A stretch of 64,000 nucleotides of DNA. Origin: Mycolicibacterium aichiense (GTDB taxonomy: Bacteria; Actinomycetota; Actinomycetes; Mycobacteriales; Mycobacteriaceae). This document shows positions 42,136-50,901 of the stretch, one piece after another. The notes under the pieces were generated by a model that saw only the letters and a program-made list of their open reading frames with translations, searched no databases and was not told the DNA's origin. The stretch is from contig NZ_AP022561.1 of the NCBI RefSeq assembly GCF_010726245.1, positions 2,728,001 to 2,792,000 on the forward strand. The letters are read 5' to 3'. The position numbers and the translations under genes are program-made. Within the stretch, counting starts at the first letter, position 1. The number at the start of each line of letters is the position of its first letter.

Positions 42136-44340
42136 ATGTCGCAAGTGACTGAGCAGAGCGCGTCGCAACCCGTGCCGACGCCGGATCCCGCCCCTGGCAA
42201 GCGCGGGCTGCTGGAGCGGTTCCGCCGCGATCGGCTGCTCGCGCGGGTCAGTATCCAGTCCAAGCTGATCTTGATGCTCGTGCTGTGCACGATGCTGGCC
42301 GCAGCCGTCGTCGGCGCGATCGCCTTCGAAGTCGGCCGCACGTCGCTCCGCACTGCTGTGTTCAGCCGGTTGATCGAGATCCGGGAGGCGCAGTCCCGTG
42401 CCCTCGAGGGCCAGTTCGGGGATCTCAAGAATTCGCTGGTCATCTACAGCCATGGCACGAGCACGTCGGACGCGCTTGCGGCGTTCACCGCCGGGTTCAA
42501 TCAGCTCGACAACGTAGCGATCAGCCCGGCGCAGTGGCAGGGAGTGCTCGCCTACTACGACACCTTCATCAAGCAAACCGAACAGCAGAGCGGCACCCAG
42601 TTGGATGCGGCCGCCTTGTTGCCCACAGCCCCCGCCCAGCGATATCTGCAAGCCAACTACACAGCGCGGTTACCCACCGACGACGCGGCAATCGCCATGG
42701 GCGACGCCGGTGACGGGAGCCAGTGGTCGGCCGCAAACGCGCGGTACCAGGATTTCTTCCGGCAGATCGCCACCCGGTTCGGTTTCCAGGACGCCTTACT
42801 CCTCGATGCGCGCGGCAACGTCGTCTACAGCGCTTATAAGGGTGTCGACCTCGGCACCAACATCATCACCGGGCCCTACGCCGGCTCGAAACTGCATGCC
42901 GCCTATCTCAAGGCGATGTCGGCCAACACCGTCGACTATGTCGGCCTTACCGATTTCGAGTTCTATCAGCCGGCTCAGATGCAACCCACCGCGTGGATGG
43001 TCGCCCCGATCGCGCCGAACGGCAGAACCGAAGGCGTGCTCGCTTTGCAGTTCCCCATCTCGAAGATCAACCAGCTCATGACCTTCGACCGACAGTGGAA
43101 GGATGCCGGCCTCGGCGCCACTGGAGAGACATTTCTCGTCGGACCCGATGGACTGATGCGGTCGGACTCGCGAGTGTTCGTCGAGGACCCGCAGCGGTAC
43201 AAGCGCGAGGTGACTGCGGCGGGTACACCCGCTGAAGTCGCCGACAAGGCGATTCTGCTCGGTGGCACCACGTTGGTGCAGCCCGACGTATCCCAAGCCA
43301 CATCCAACGCGCGGCGGGGCGAGACCGGCACGCTGGTGTCCAGCGACTACCTGGGCAACCGAGCCCTCCAGTCCTATGCCCCTCTGCCCGATCACAATTC
43401 GGGACTGCAGTGGTCGATCATCGCCAAGGTGGACGTGGCCGAGGCTTTCGCCAAAGAATCCTCGTTCACCCGCACGATGGTCCTCAGCACCGTCGGGATG
43501 ATCTTCATCGTCTGTGTCCTGGCGGCCTACCTCGCGCAGGTGTTCGTGCGTCCGATCCGCCGGCTGGAGGCCGGGGCGCAACGCATCGCTGCGGGTGACT
43601 ATCTGGTTGCCATCCCCGTGGAAACGCGAGACGAACTCGGTGACCTGACGCAGGCGTTCAACGATATGAGCCGAAGTCTGACCGTCAAAGATGATCTCCT
43701 CAAAGAGCAGCGGCAGCAAAACGACGAATTGCTCCGGTCCCTGATGCCGGACGCCGTGGTCGAACGGTTCCGGCAAGGCGAAGAGACGATCGCCAGTGAG
43801 CACCACAATGTCACCGTCATTTTCGCCGACCTGCTCGGCATCGACCGCCTGCAGGCCGAAATGAGCCCCGGCGACTACCTGGCGCTGGGCAATGAGTTGA
43901 TGCGCCAGATCGAAGCCGCCGCAACCGACTTGGGTATCGAGAGCGTCCACACCGTACGCAACGGTTATCTGGCCAGCTGTGGGCTGACAGTGCCCCGACT
44001 CGACAACGTCCGACGTACGGTGGATTTCGCGGTCGAATGCGTGCGGATCGTCGAACGGTTCAATTCTGATGCGGGCATCGCCTTGCAACTGCGCGCCGGA
44101 ATCGACAGTGGAGATGTGGGTAGCGGCCTCATGGGCAGCCCATCGCTCGTCTATGACATGTGGGGCGACGCGGTGAACCTGGCGCATCAGGTCAAGGATG
44201 GTTCACCGCGTCCAGGCATCTTTGTCACCGCCAAGGTCTATGAAGCCCTGCGAGACACGATGACGTTCGTCGAGGCGGGATCGGTCACGGTCGGTGACAC
44301 GGCTCAACCGATCTGGCAGGTGTCGGAGGACCAGCGATGA
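42136..44340 (+). CDS. membrane class III nucleotidyl cyclase-like protein, degenerate active site (Rv2435c-like)
   Basis: 734 aa from ATG 42136 with GAAAGGG five bases upstream. Layout: a cytoplasmic lead, TM helix 1 (ILMLVLCTMLAAAVVGAIAF), a large extracytoplasmic Cache-like sensor, TM helix 2 (MVLSTVGMIFIVCVLAAYLA), HAMP (VRPIRRLEAGAQRIAAGDY) and a C-terminal cyclase homology domain. Metal ligand D565 in FADLLG is kept. At the usual Lys and second metal Asp (K-x3-D-x-Y) stand H605 and N609 (HTVRNGY). N681 is kept in WGDAVN, but the transition-state Arg is Q685. Catalysis therefore looks lost or altered. It is coupled to the MscS gene by ATGA. Confidence 0.85.
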   Translation: MSQVTEQSASQPVPTPDPAPGKRGLLERFRRDRLLARVSIQSKLILMLVLCTMLAAAVVGAIAFEVGRTSLRTAVFSRLIEIREAQSRALEGQFGDLKNSLVIYSHGTSTSDALAAFTAGFNQLDNVAISPAQWQGVLAYYDTFIKQTEQQSGTQLDAAALLPTAPAQRYLQANYTARLPTDDAAIAMGDAGDGSQWSAANARYQDFFRQIATRFGFQDALLLDARGNVVYSAYKGVDLGTNIITGPYAGSKLHAAYLKAMSANTVDYVGLTDFEFYQPAQMQPTAWMVAPIAPNGRTEGVLALQFPISKINQLMTFDRQWKDAGLGATGETFLVGPDGLMRSDSRVFVEDPQRYKREVTAAGTPAEVADKAILLGGTTLVQPDVSQATSNARRGETGTLVSSDYLGNRALQSYAPLPDHNSGLQWSIIAKVDVAEAFAKESSFTRTMVLSTVGMIFIVCVLAAYLAQVFVRPIRRLEAGAQRIAAGDYLVAIPVETRDELGDLTQAFNDMSRSLTVKDDLLKEQRQQNDELLRSLMPDAVVERFRQGEETIASEHHNVTVIFADLLGIDRLQAEMSPGDYLALGNELMRQIEAAATDLGIESVHTVRNGYLASCGLTVPRLDNVRRTVDFAVECVRIVERFNSDAGIALQLRAGIDSGDVGSGLMGSPSLVYDMWGDAVNLAHQVKDGSPRPGIFVTAKVYEALRDTMTFVEAGSVTVGDTAQPIWQVSEDQR

Positions 44341-45752
44341 GTGACGTGTTCACCTCGGCCTGGTTCTACTGGGCAATAGGGATCGCCATCGGGCTGCCCG
44401 TCGGGCTAATCACGCTCACCGAGTGGCAGCACGCGCTCCGCCGCAGGAAAAGCTTTCTGCTGAAGCCGGTGACTCTGCTGCGCAACTACCTTCTGCCGCT
44501 GGGCGCGCTGTTGCTCTTGATGATCGAAGCCAGCCGGGTGCCGGCGGGATCGACCTCGGTGCGGATGGTGGGCACCCTGGTAGCTTTCGTCGTCCTGGTC
44601 CTGCTGCTCTCGGGGATCAACGCCGCAGTGTTCCAAAGCGCACCGGACGGAAGCTGGCGGAAACGAATTCCGGGAATCTTCCTCGACGTCGCCCGTTTCC
44701 TGTTGATCGCCGTGGGCCTGGCGATGATCTTCGCCTACATCTGGGGTGCCAACGTCAAGGGCCTCTTCACCGCGCTCGGAATCACCTCGATCGTTGTCGG
44801 CCTGACACTGCAGAACTCGGTCGGCCAGATCATCTCCGGGTTGCTGATGCTGTTCGAGCAGCCGTTCAAAATCGGTGACTGGCTTGATACTCCGGCCGCC
44901 AAAGGGCGGGTCGTGGAGGTGAACTGGCGAGCCGTCCATCTCGAAACCGGCACCGGCCTGCAGATCACACCGAACTCGGTACTGGCTGGGGCATCGTTCA
45001 CGAACCTGAGCCGGCCGCCGGGAAAGCACACGATCATGGTCACGAGCGTCTTCGCGGTCGATGACGCTCCTGACGAAGTGTGCGCCATGCTCGTGCGGGT
45101 GGCCTCGGAGCTGCCGCAGTGCCACCCTGATCTGCCCCCGTCGGCAGTTCCCTTGGGGGCCAAGGAGTACCAGACCAAGATTCCGTTGAAGTCGCCGGCC
45201 GATGACGGAAAGGCCAAAGCGACGTTTCTACGCTGGGTCTGGTACTCGGCACGACGTGCAGGTCTGCACTTGGACGAAGCGGAGGACCAATTCTCCACTC
45301 CCGAGCGAGTCACCGCGGCGATCCGTTCCATCGTCGCGCCGACATTGCGACTGGACCGCGAAGAGCAGCAGCGTTTGATCCCGCACGCGACGATGGAGCG
45401 GTTCGGCGACGGAGAGCTTGTGCAGCGCTCCGGTGAGGTTCCCGCCGGCATCAAATTCATTGTCTCCGGCGAGGTTCGGTTGACCGCTATCGCGGAGGAC
45501 GGCAGCGAGGTGGTGGTCGGCAGCCACGAGCGCGGTTCGTTCCTGGGACAGAGCACGCTGACCCGTCAGCCCGTGATCGGCTGGTCGTACGCGGTGGGCG
45601 AGGTCACCATGGTCTACCTGGCCCGCGAGCAGGTTGAGACGATCGTTCACGACAATCCCTTGCTCTTGCAGGAATTCGGCCGCACGATCGAGCAGCGCCG
45701 TGACTACATGCTGCGAGCGGTCGCGACGAGTGAGGGTGATGACGCGTCCTGA
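44337..45752 (+). CDS. MscS-family mechanosensitive channel with C-terminal cNMP-binding-like domain (Rv2434c-like)
   Basis: 471-aa membrane protein: four to five TM helices in the first 160 residues, the MscS pore/beta domain (GLTLQNSVGQIISGLLMLFEQPFKIGDWL; ITPNSVL), then a C-terminal cyclic-nucleotide-binding-like beta-roll (about 345-460; GIKFIVSGEVRLTAIAEDGSEVVVG). In the phosphate-binding cassette the expected F-G-E is FLGQ (Q405) and the conserved Arg before A-x-V is absent (IGWSYAVGEV), so cAMP binding by the usual mode is doubtful. Its start overlaps the cyclase stop, giving a sensor-to-channel pair as in M. tuberculosis. Inner membrane; osmotic or signal gating inferred. Confidence 0.87.
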   Translation: MSDVFTSAWFYWAIGIAIGLPVGLITLTEWQHALRRRKSFLLKPVTLLRNYLLPLGALLLLMIEASRVPAGSTSVRMVGTLVAFVVLVLLLSGINAAVFQSAPDGSWRKRIPGIFLDVARFLLIAVGLAMIFAYIWGANVKGLFTALGITSIVVGLTLQNSVGQIISGLLMLFEQPFKIGDWLDTPAAKGRVVEVNWRAVHLETGTGLQITPNSVLAGASFTNLSRPPGKHTIMVTSVFAVDDAPDEVCAMLVRVASELPQCHPDLPPSAVPLGAKEYQTKIPLKSPADDGKAKATFLRWVWYSARRAGLHLDEAEDQFSTPERVTAAIRSIVAPTLRLDREEQQRLIPHATMERFGDGELVQRSGEVPAGIKFIVSGEVRLTAIAEDGSEVVVGSHERGSFLGQSTLTRQPVIGWSYAVGEVTMVYLAREQVETIVHDNPLLLQEFGRTIEQRRDYMLRAVATSEGDDAS

Positions 45753-46938
45753 GCATGACCTCGTTGTCGTCGGCGCGGGCATCGTCGGCCTGGCGGTGGC
45801 CAGGGAGTGGATGTCGCGGCGTCCCCAGGACTCGGTGGCCGTCGTCGAGCGCGAGGACGGGCCTGCTCGCCACCAGACCGGCCACAACTCCGGGGTGGTC
45901 CATGGCGGGATCTACTACCCGCCGGGATCGCTGAAGGCTCGGCTCTGCGTCGACGGCGCCCGGATGATGTACGAGTACTGCGAGCACAACGCCATCAGTC
46001 ACGAGCGGTGCGGCAAGCTGATCGTCGCGGTGTCAGCCGACGAGTTGGGCCGTCTGGACGACTTGCAGGAGCGGGGCATCGCCAATGCCGTCCCGGGGCT
46101 GCGTCGCGTCGGTGCCCGGGAGATCGCCGAGATCGAACCCAATGCTGTTGGTCTGCAGGCACTTCACGCACCCAATACCGGGATCGTCGACTATCCCGCG
46201 GTGGCCCGCACCCTTGCCGCGGAGCTGACGGCCGCGGGAGTGTCGATCCGGTTCGGCACCGAAGTCACCGGGATCGAAGGGGCGGACAACCCGACCGTCC
46301 ACACCACCGGCGGCCCGTTGCGAGCCCACACCGTCATCGCCTGCGCCGGACTGTGGGCCGACCGCCTCGCCCGTCGGGCCGGGGCGCCCCGCGACCCGCA
46401 GATCGTGCCGTTCCGCGGCGCCTACCTCGGACTCACGCCGACGGAGTCGCCCCGCCTGAACGGGATGATCTATCCGGTGCCCAACCCCGATTTACCGTTT
46501 CTGGGGGTGCACATCACCAAGCACATCACCGGCGATGTGACGCTGGGCCCGACCGCCATGATGGTCGGCGCCCGTGATGCGTACTCGCTGCGCCGGTTGA
46601 GGATTCGTGACTCCTGGGAGACGCTGGCGTGGCCCGGGACCTGGCGGGTGGCGCGCCGGTACTGGCGAGTCGGGCTGGACGAGATCCGCATGGCGGCCAG
46701 CCGACGGGCCTTCGTCACTGCTGCGGCCCGATACATGCCCGGCCTGACCCTGGCCGATCTGGACGGCAGCTCGCACGCCGGGGTGCGCGCCCAGGCCGTC
46801 GGCCGGGACGGCTCTCTCGTCGACGATTTCGTGATCTCCCGGGACGGTCACATCTCTCATGTACGCAATGCGCCGTCGCCGGCCGCCACGTCGGCGTTCG
46901 CGCTCGCCGGCGAATTGGTGGACCGCGTCACCGGCTGA
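45739..46938 (+). CDS. lhgO: L-2-hydroxyglutarate oxidase family flavoprotein
   Basis: 399 aa from ATG 45739 with GAGGG just upstream (GTG 45736 possible); it overlaps the MscS 3' end by 14 bp. DAO-fold FAD motif LVVVGAGIVGLAVAREWM, then the LhgO-type HQTGHNSGVVHGGIYYPPGSLKARLC and the C-terminal PSPAATSAFALAGELVDRV. Members oxidise L-2-hydroxyglutarate to 2-oxoglutarate (metabolite repair) with quinone or oxygen as acceptor. The coupling to the channel may be only positional. Convergent with the DUF1214-type gene. Confidence 0.87.
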   Translation: MTRPEHDLVVVGAGIVGLAVAREWMSRRPQDSVAVVEREDGPARHQTGHNSGVVHGGIYYPPGSLKARLCVDGARMMYEYCEHNAISHERCGKLIVAVSADELGRLDDLQERGIANAVPGLRRVGAREIAEIEPNAVGLQALHAPNTGIVDYPAVARTLAAELTAAGVSIRFGTEVTGIEGADNPTVHTTGGPLRAHTVIACAGLWADRLARRAGAPRDPQIVPFRGAYLGLTPTESPRLNGMIYPVPNPDLPFLGVHITKHITGDVTLGPTAMMVGARDAYSLRRLRIRDSWETLAWPGTWRVARRYWRVGLDEIRMAASRRAFVTAAARYMPGLTLADLDGSSHAGVRAQAVGRDGSLVDDFVISRDGHISHVRNAPSPAATSAFALAGELVDRVTG

Positions 46939-46944
46939 GCCGGA

Positions 46945-48255
46945 TCAGTACTGGCGGTACCGGCGCTGGACGTGTGCCTGACGGATGGCGATCTGTTCGG
47001 CACGTTCAGCGGCCGAGACCGTTCGACCCGTTGCCGGCAGGTGCTCGCCCAGCTGAGCCAATGGCACAGTGCTGACCGAGATTTCAGGCAGCTGCTCGGG
47101 GTCATCGGCGTAGGTCCACCGGAAGCTGAGGAAGCCCTTCTGCAGGCCGGTGGTGTCCAGCCAGTTCGGCACGCCGGGGTCGCTGGCGGCCACGACGTAA
47201 CGGACCACGCCGTCAGCGTCCGGTTCGGCCTGAAACCCGTTGAGGCTGGATTGGTGATTGGCGTAATCCAGCGACTCACCCCATAGGTTGCTGAGGTGAA
47301 ATCCGCTGTAGGCGGGCTCGACCGGCACTCGGGTCTCGATCAGCAGACTCTGGTCCGGTTCGAGATCGAAAACCCCGCCGGCGTAGACGTTGGTGTTCTG
47401 GCCGCCACCGGTCGCCAGATTGGCCCGCGCCGGTGCGTTCAATCCGTTGCGCGGCATGAACGTTGCGCCGTCACCGTTGCGGTCGCCGTGCGCCTCCAGG
47501 ATGACGTCGTAGAACTCGTTCCAGAACTTCATCTGGTTTTCGACGATCGCACCGGCCCGGCGCATTCGGCTGGCAGCTCCCGGGGCGTCGATCGGCGCGG
47601 GATGGCGTCCCGCCTGACCGATCTGTTCGATGTGCAGATCCGGGCAGACCTCGTTGGCCCAGTCATGGAAGAGCAGCCGCACGATGAGGTATTGCGCTGT
47701 CCCGGAACCGTTGTCGGTGACCCGGCGGCTGGAAAGGTAATTGCCCGCAGTATCGGGGAGCGGTTCGGGACCGACCACGATCTCGAATCGGCCGTCGTCG
47801 TCGATGCACAATTCGCTACTGTCCAGCGACCCGGTGATCATGCGATGAACCGGGCTCAGTTCCATCAGACTGCCCGAGTCGCCGGCGTAGGCGGTGTGGG
47901 TTTCGAAGATGATGTACCGGGGCGCTTTCGCGAGTACCTGCCCCCGGATGCGGTAGGTCTGCTCGCCGTCGATGGCCGCGGAGAGGTAGAGCGCGTCGGC
48001 ATTGTCGATGGTGGCTTTGTCGACGGGCTGGATGGCCCGCCGGAAGTAGGGAAAGTTCGGGTCTTCGAAAAAGGCACGTTCGATGGCGGCGAACGTGAAC
48101 CCGAGCAGATAGCGGTAGCCCTCGGCCAGTCCGCGTTCGGTCGGCGGGGGAGCGTGCAGCGCTTCGGAGTCGACGGCGTCGCGAGCCCGGTTCAGGGCCG
48201 CGGTCAGATCGTCCCAGGCGGCGCGCAGCTCCGCTGCACCGTGGTCAGTTGGCAC
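46945..48255 (-). CDS. DUF1214-domain-type protein
   Basis: 436 aa from GTG 48255, overlapping the sulfotransferase 3' end by 11 bp, with AAGGAG nine bases ahead. No signal peptide. The C-terminal third has the DUF1214-like pattern GGVFDLEPDQSLLIETRVPVEPAYSGFHLSNLWGESLDYANHQSSLNGF. The middle region has a jelly-roll-like run (TYRIRGQVLAKAPRYIIFETH). The function of the family is unknown. The open frame reaching 48561 is a shadow of the sulfotransferase. Linked with the sulfotransferase as a two-gene unit, it may take part in modification of a sterol- or lipid-like molecule (inference). Confidence 0.75.
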   Translation of the reverse strand: MPTDHGAAELRAAWDDLTAALNRARDAVDSEALHAPPPTERGLAEGYRYLLGFTFAAIERAFFEDPNFPYFRRAIQPVDKATIDNADALYLSAAIDGEQTYRIRGQVLAKAPRYIIFETHTAYAGDSGSLMELSPVHRMITGSLDSSELCIDDDGRFEIVVGPEPLPDTAGNYLSSRRVTDNGSGTAQYLIVRLLFHDWANEVCPDLHIEQIGQAGRHPAPIDAPGAASRMRRAGAIVENQMKFWNEFYDVILEAHGDRNGDGATFMPRNGLNAPARANLATGGGQNTNVYAGGVFDLEPDQSLLIETRVPVEPAYSGFHLSNLWGESLDYANHQSSLNGFQAEPDADGVVRYVVAASDPGVPNWLDTTGLQKGFLSFRWTYADDPEQLPEISVSTVPLAQLGEHLPATGRTVSAAERAEQIAIRQAHVQRRYRQY

Positions 48256-49408
48256 CGGCGTGTTCTCCTTCGTGTCCGTCGCCTGCCCAGCCGTACTGGT
48301 CGAAGAGGGGTGCGAGCCGGACGTGGATCGCTTCCGGGTCCAGGCCGAACTCCTCGAGGCTGTACCGGTGGGTGGTTTCGTGGCCTTGGCCGCGGGACGC
48401 CCCGATGGCGGCGGCCACGTCTGCAGGCAGATCGAGCTCGAGCTCGTCGTAGACGTGCCGCATGGTCGATGCGGGATCGCTGACCAGATCGCGGTAATCG
48501 ACGACGCACGAACGTATTTCGGGATGGCGGGCGAGCACGTCGAGCGGATGACAGTAGGCATCGAAAGACTGATCGGCCAGGATCCGCATCGATTCCAGGA
48601 TCAGGCGCTCGTCGCGGCCCTGCAACTGCCACGTGGTCTGCAACATCTTCAGCAGACTCGGAATGGTCTCGTAGGGATTGCGCATCGGCACAATGAATTT
48701 CGCGTCAGGGAAGGTCTCGATGAGTGCTTCGACCCGTCCGCAGAAGGTCGGGTTCTTGCTCAGATGCGTCCGGCCGCCGTTGAGGGCCAGCTGGCGCCGC
48801 ACACACTCTTTGTAGAACAGCATGAGCCGCCTGCGCTTGGGTTCGCTCCACCGGTCGACGTGGTAGAAGTCGAGTTGACCCAGGTACGGGAAGAGGACGA
48901 TCCAGAATCCCGATCCCAGTGACCAGGTGAGCAGGAAGTCGTCTTCCTCTGCGGCGAAGAAGCCGGTGCGGTGCATGTCATTGGTCTCGGCGAAGGCACG
49001 CTCCTCGATCGCCTCGATGCGGCGTCGCAACCGCTGTGCCCACAGCACTTCGTCAGCACGGAACAGCAGCCGGAGCAGCCGTTTCTCCAACAGCGACGGA
49101 AAGAACATCTCGTACATCATGACCACGCTGAACTGATCGTCACGAGCCATCAGTCGATGCAGGTAGGTCGTTCCGCTGCGGGCATGACCCACGCAGAAGA
49201 CCGGCTCGCGGACCTCGGTGCGCCGCAACGAGGGGAACAGCACCGGGTCCAGCGCGAAGCAGACGGCGTGGAGGGCAGCCATCGCCGGAACGCCGATCAC
49301 GAACACGGCGAGCAGCTTTCGGCGGCGGGACTTGTCGGTCTCGGCGTGCACCAGCCGCAGCATCGTGACGTAGTTGCCCACGTCGAAATGGAACCGTGCC
49401 CCGGCCAT
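48245..49408 (-). CDS. PAPS-dependent sulfotransferase family protein
   Basis: 387 aa from ATG 49408. The 5'-phosphosulfate loop is CVGHARSGTTYLHRLMA and the 3'-phosphate site is FIVPMRNPYETIPSLLKML, as in the mycobacterial Stf/sulfotransferase_3 group; the C-terminal EEFGL tail is typical. A hydrophobic segment (LLAVFVIGVPAMAALHAVCFAL) suggests membrane association. It transfers sulfate from PAPS to a hydroxyl of a lipid, sterol or glycolipid. It is coupled to the DUF1214-type gene. A promoter is likely in the 57-bp gap to the MarR gene. Confidence 0.88.
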   Translation of the reverse strand: MAGARFHFDVGNYVTMLRLVHAETDKSRRRKLLAVFVIGVPAMAALHAVCFALDPVLFPSLRRTEVREPVFCVGHARSGTTYLHRLMARDDQFSVVMMYEMFFPSLLEKRLLRLLFRADEVLWAQRLRRRIEAIEERAFAETNDMHRTGFFAAEEDDFLLTWSLGSGFWIVLFPYLGQLDFYHVDRWSEPKRRRLMLFYKECVRRQLALNGGRTHLSKNPTFCGRVEALIETFPDAKFIVPMRNPYETIPSLLKMLQTTWQLQGRDERLILESMRILADQSFDAYCHPLDVLARHPEIRSCVVDYRDLVSDPASTMRHVYDELELDLPADVAAAIGASRGQGHETTHRYSLEEFGLDPEAIHVRLAPLFDQYGWAGDGHEGEHAGAN

Positions 49409-49465
49409 TATCGAAGGCTAGAAGCGAAAGATTGACAAAGTCAAGCAAATCATGGGGTGGCCGCG

Positions 49466-49933
49466 TCAGTCGTCGATCGGGGTGGCGAGGGAGTCGGCGA
49501 CGAACCGGGTCAGGAACCGGTCGAACTGGTCGAGTTCGGCTTCGGTCCATCCCGACAGTGCCCGCCGCAGATGACCGATTCGGACGCCCAGCAGCTTTCC
49601 GGCTTCGCGCCGGCCCTGTGCGGTGACCGCCACCAGGGCGACCCGTAGGTCGGTCGGGTCCGGGTTGCGGGTCACGAGTCCCGCGTCGACCAGGGAGGTG
49701 ACCTGACGTGTCGCCATCCCGAGGTCCATGTGGGCGCCCCGGGCCAGCGCACCCATGGGCAGCGGGCCGTTGTCGATCAGGATCCGCAGCAGCGCGTACG
49801 ACGGTTGGGTCAGGCCCACACCCGCTGCGCCGGCCTGACGGGCAAACAGGGATCGGCTGCTGGTCAGGCGCACGACCTGGGCCAGGCTTCGGCTGATCGA
49901 GTCGAGAGACTCGTCCTTCGGTGAAGAAGTCAC
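49466..49933 (-). CDS. MarR-family transcriptional regulator
   Basis: 155 aa from GTG 49933, behind GGACGAGCT. MarR layout: N-terminal helix SISRSLAQVVRLTSSRSLF, winged helix LTQPSYALLRILIDNGPLPMGALARGAHMDLGMATRQVTSLVDAGLVTRNPDPTDLRVALVAVTAQGR with the DLR-type wing, and a C-terminal dimerisation helix. It probably controls the divergent EamA transporter at 50025; the 91-bp gap holds both promoters. The longer open frame to 50305 is inside the transporter gene. Confidence 0.88.
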   Translation of the reverse strand: MTSSPKDESLDSISRSLAQVVRLTSSRSLFARQAGAAGVGLTQPSYALLRILIDNGPLPMGALARGAHMDLGMATRQVTSLVDAGLVTRNPDPTDLRVALVAVTAQGRREAGKLLGVRIGHLRRALSGWTEAELDQFDRFLTRFVADSLATPIDD

Positions 49934-50024
49934 AGCTCGTCCGTTCCGCAGCGTCCGTTCCTTATGGGGTGTCAGAGACGTTGATACCAGCCCGGCGCTG
50001 TCACGGTGCGTGGGGTGTCGTTGA

Positions 50025-50900
50025 ATGCGAACCATGACCGCACGTCCGGCTCGCGTGGGTGCAGCTCTCGCGGTGGGCGCGATGGTGTGCGTACAGCTCG
50101 GGCTTGCGGTGGCGATCGGACTGATCGGCCGGATCGGGGCCGAAGGCGCCGCGTGGCTGCGGGTGGCCTGGGCCGGGGTGCTGCTTCTGGTGCTCGTGCG
50201 CCCGCGGCCCTCGGCGTTCACCAGGGCCACGTTCGGGATCTGCGTGCTGCTCGGGTTGGTGACCGCGCTGACCACCATGTTGTTCATGGCCGCGCTGGCG
50301 CGCATCCCGATGGGGACGGCCAGCGCTCTGGAATTCCTCGGCCCGCTGGCCGTCGCGGTCGTCAGCGGCCGAGGGCGAGGCCGCTGGGGGTGGCCGGCGC
50401 TGGCCGCGGTCGGCGTCGCGGCGCTGACGCAGCCGGGCCACGGTGCGATCGACCTGGTGGGGGTGGGGTTCGCCCTGGGTGCCGCGGTCTGTTGGGCGGC
50501 CTACATCCTGCTGACTCAGCGCGTCGGCGACCGGGTGAACGGGCTGCAGAGTCTCGGGGTGTCGATGCCGGTGGCGGCGGTGACCACCACCGCGGCGGTC
50601 GGCTGGGCGGTGCTACCCCGGATGACGCCGGACATGATTCTCATCGGTCTCGGATTGGCCCTGTTGCTGCCGATCGCGCCGTTCGTCCTGGAGTTGCTGG
50701 CTCTGCGCCGCCTGAACGCCGCGGCGTTCGGGACGTTGATGAGCCTGGAGCCGGCGCTGGCACTGTTGATCGGGTTCGTGGTCGTGCACCAGGTGCCCAA
50801 CTCGTGGGCGATCCTCGGCGTCGGCTTCGTCGTGGCCGCCGGCATCGGGGCGGCCCGCGCCGGCGCGCGCGACGCACCGACCGCCGTTCAGCCTGGGTAG
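50025..50900 (+). CDS. EamA/DMT-family transporter
   Basis: 291-aa inner-membrane protein with ten hydrophobic segments in two EamA repeats ([22 protein letters not shown] to [31 protein letters not shown] to [16 protein letters not shown]). It resembles the RhtA-like threonine/homoserine exporter branch. ATG 50025 is placed seven bases after GGGGTG; ATG 50034 is also possible. Divergent from a MarR regulator, which suggests inducible export of an amino acid or small toxic compound. The 3' end nearly touches the convergent MFS gene. Confidence 0.87.
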   Translation: MRTMTARPARVGAALAVGAMVCVQLGLAVAIGLIGRIGAEGAAWLRVAWAGVLLLVLVRPRPSAFTRATFGICVLLGLVTALTTMLFMAALARIPMGTASALEFLGPLAVAVVSGRGRGRWGWPALAAVGVAALTQPGHGAIDLVGVGFALGAAVCWAAYILLTQRVGDRVNGLQSLGVSMPVAAVTTTAAVGWAVLPRMTPDMILIGLGLALLLPIAPFVLELLALRRLNAAAFGTLMSLEPALALLIGFVVVHQVPNSWAILGVGFVVAAGIGAARAGARDAPTAVQPG

Positions 50901-50901
50901 C

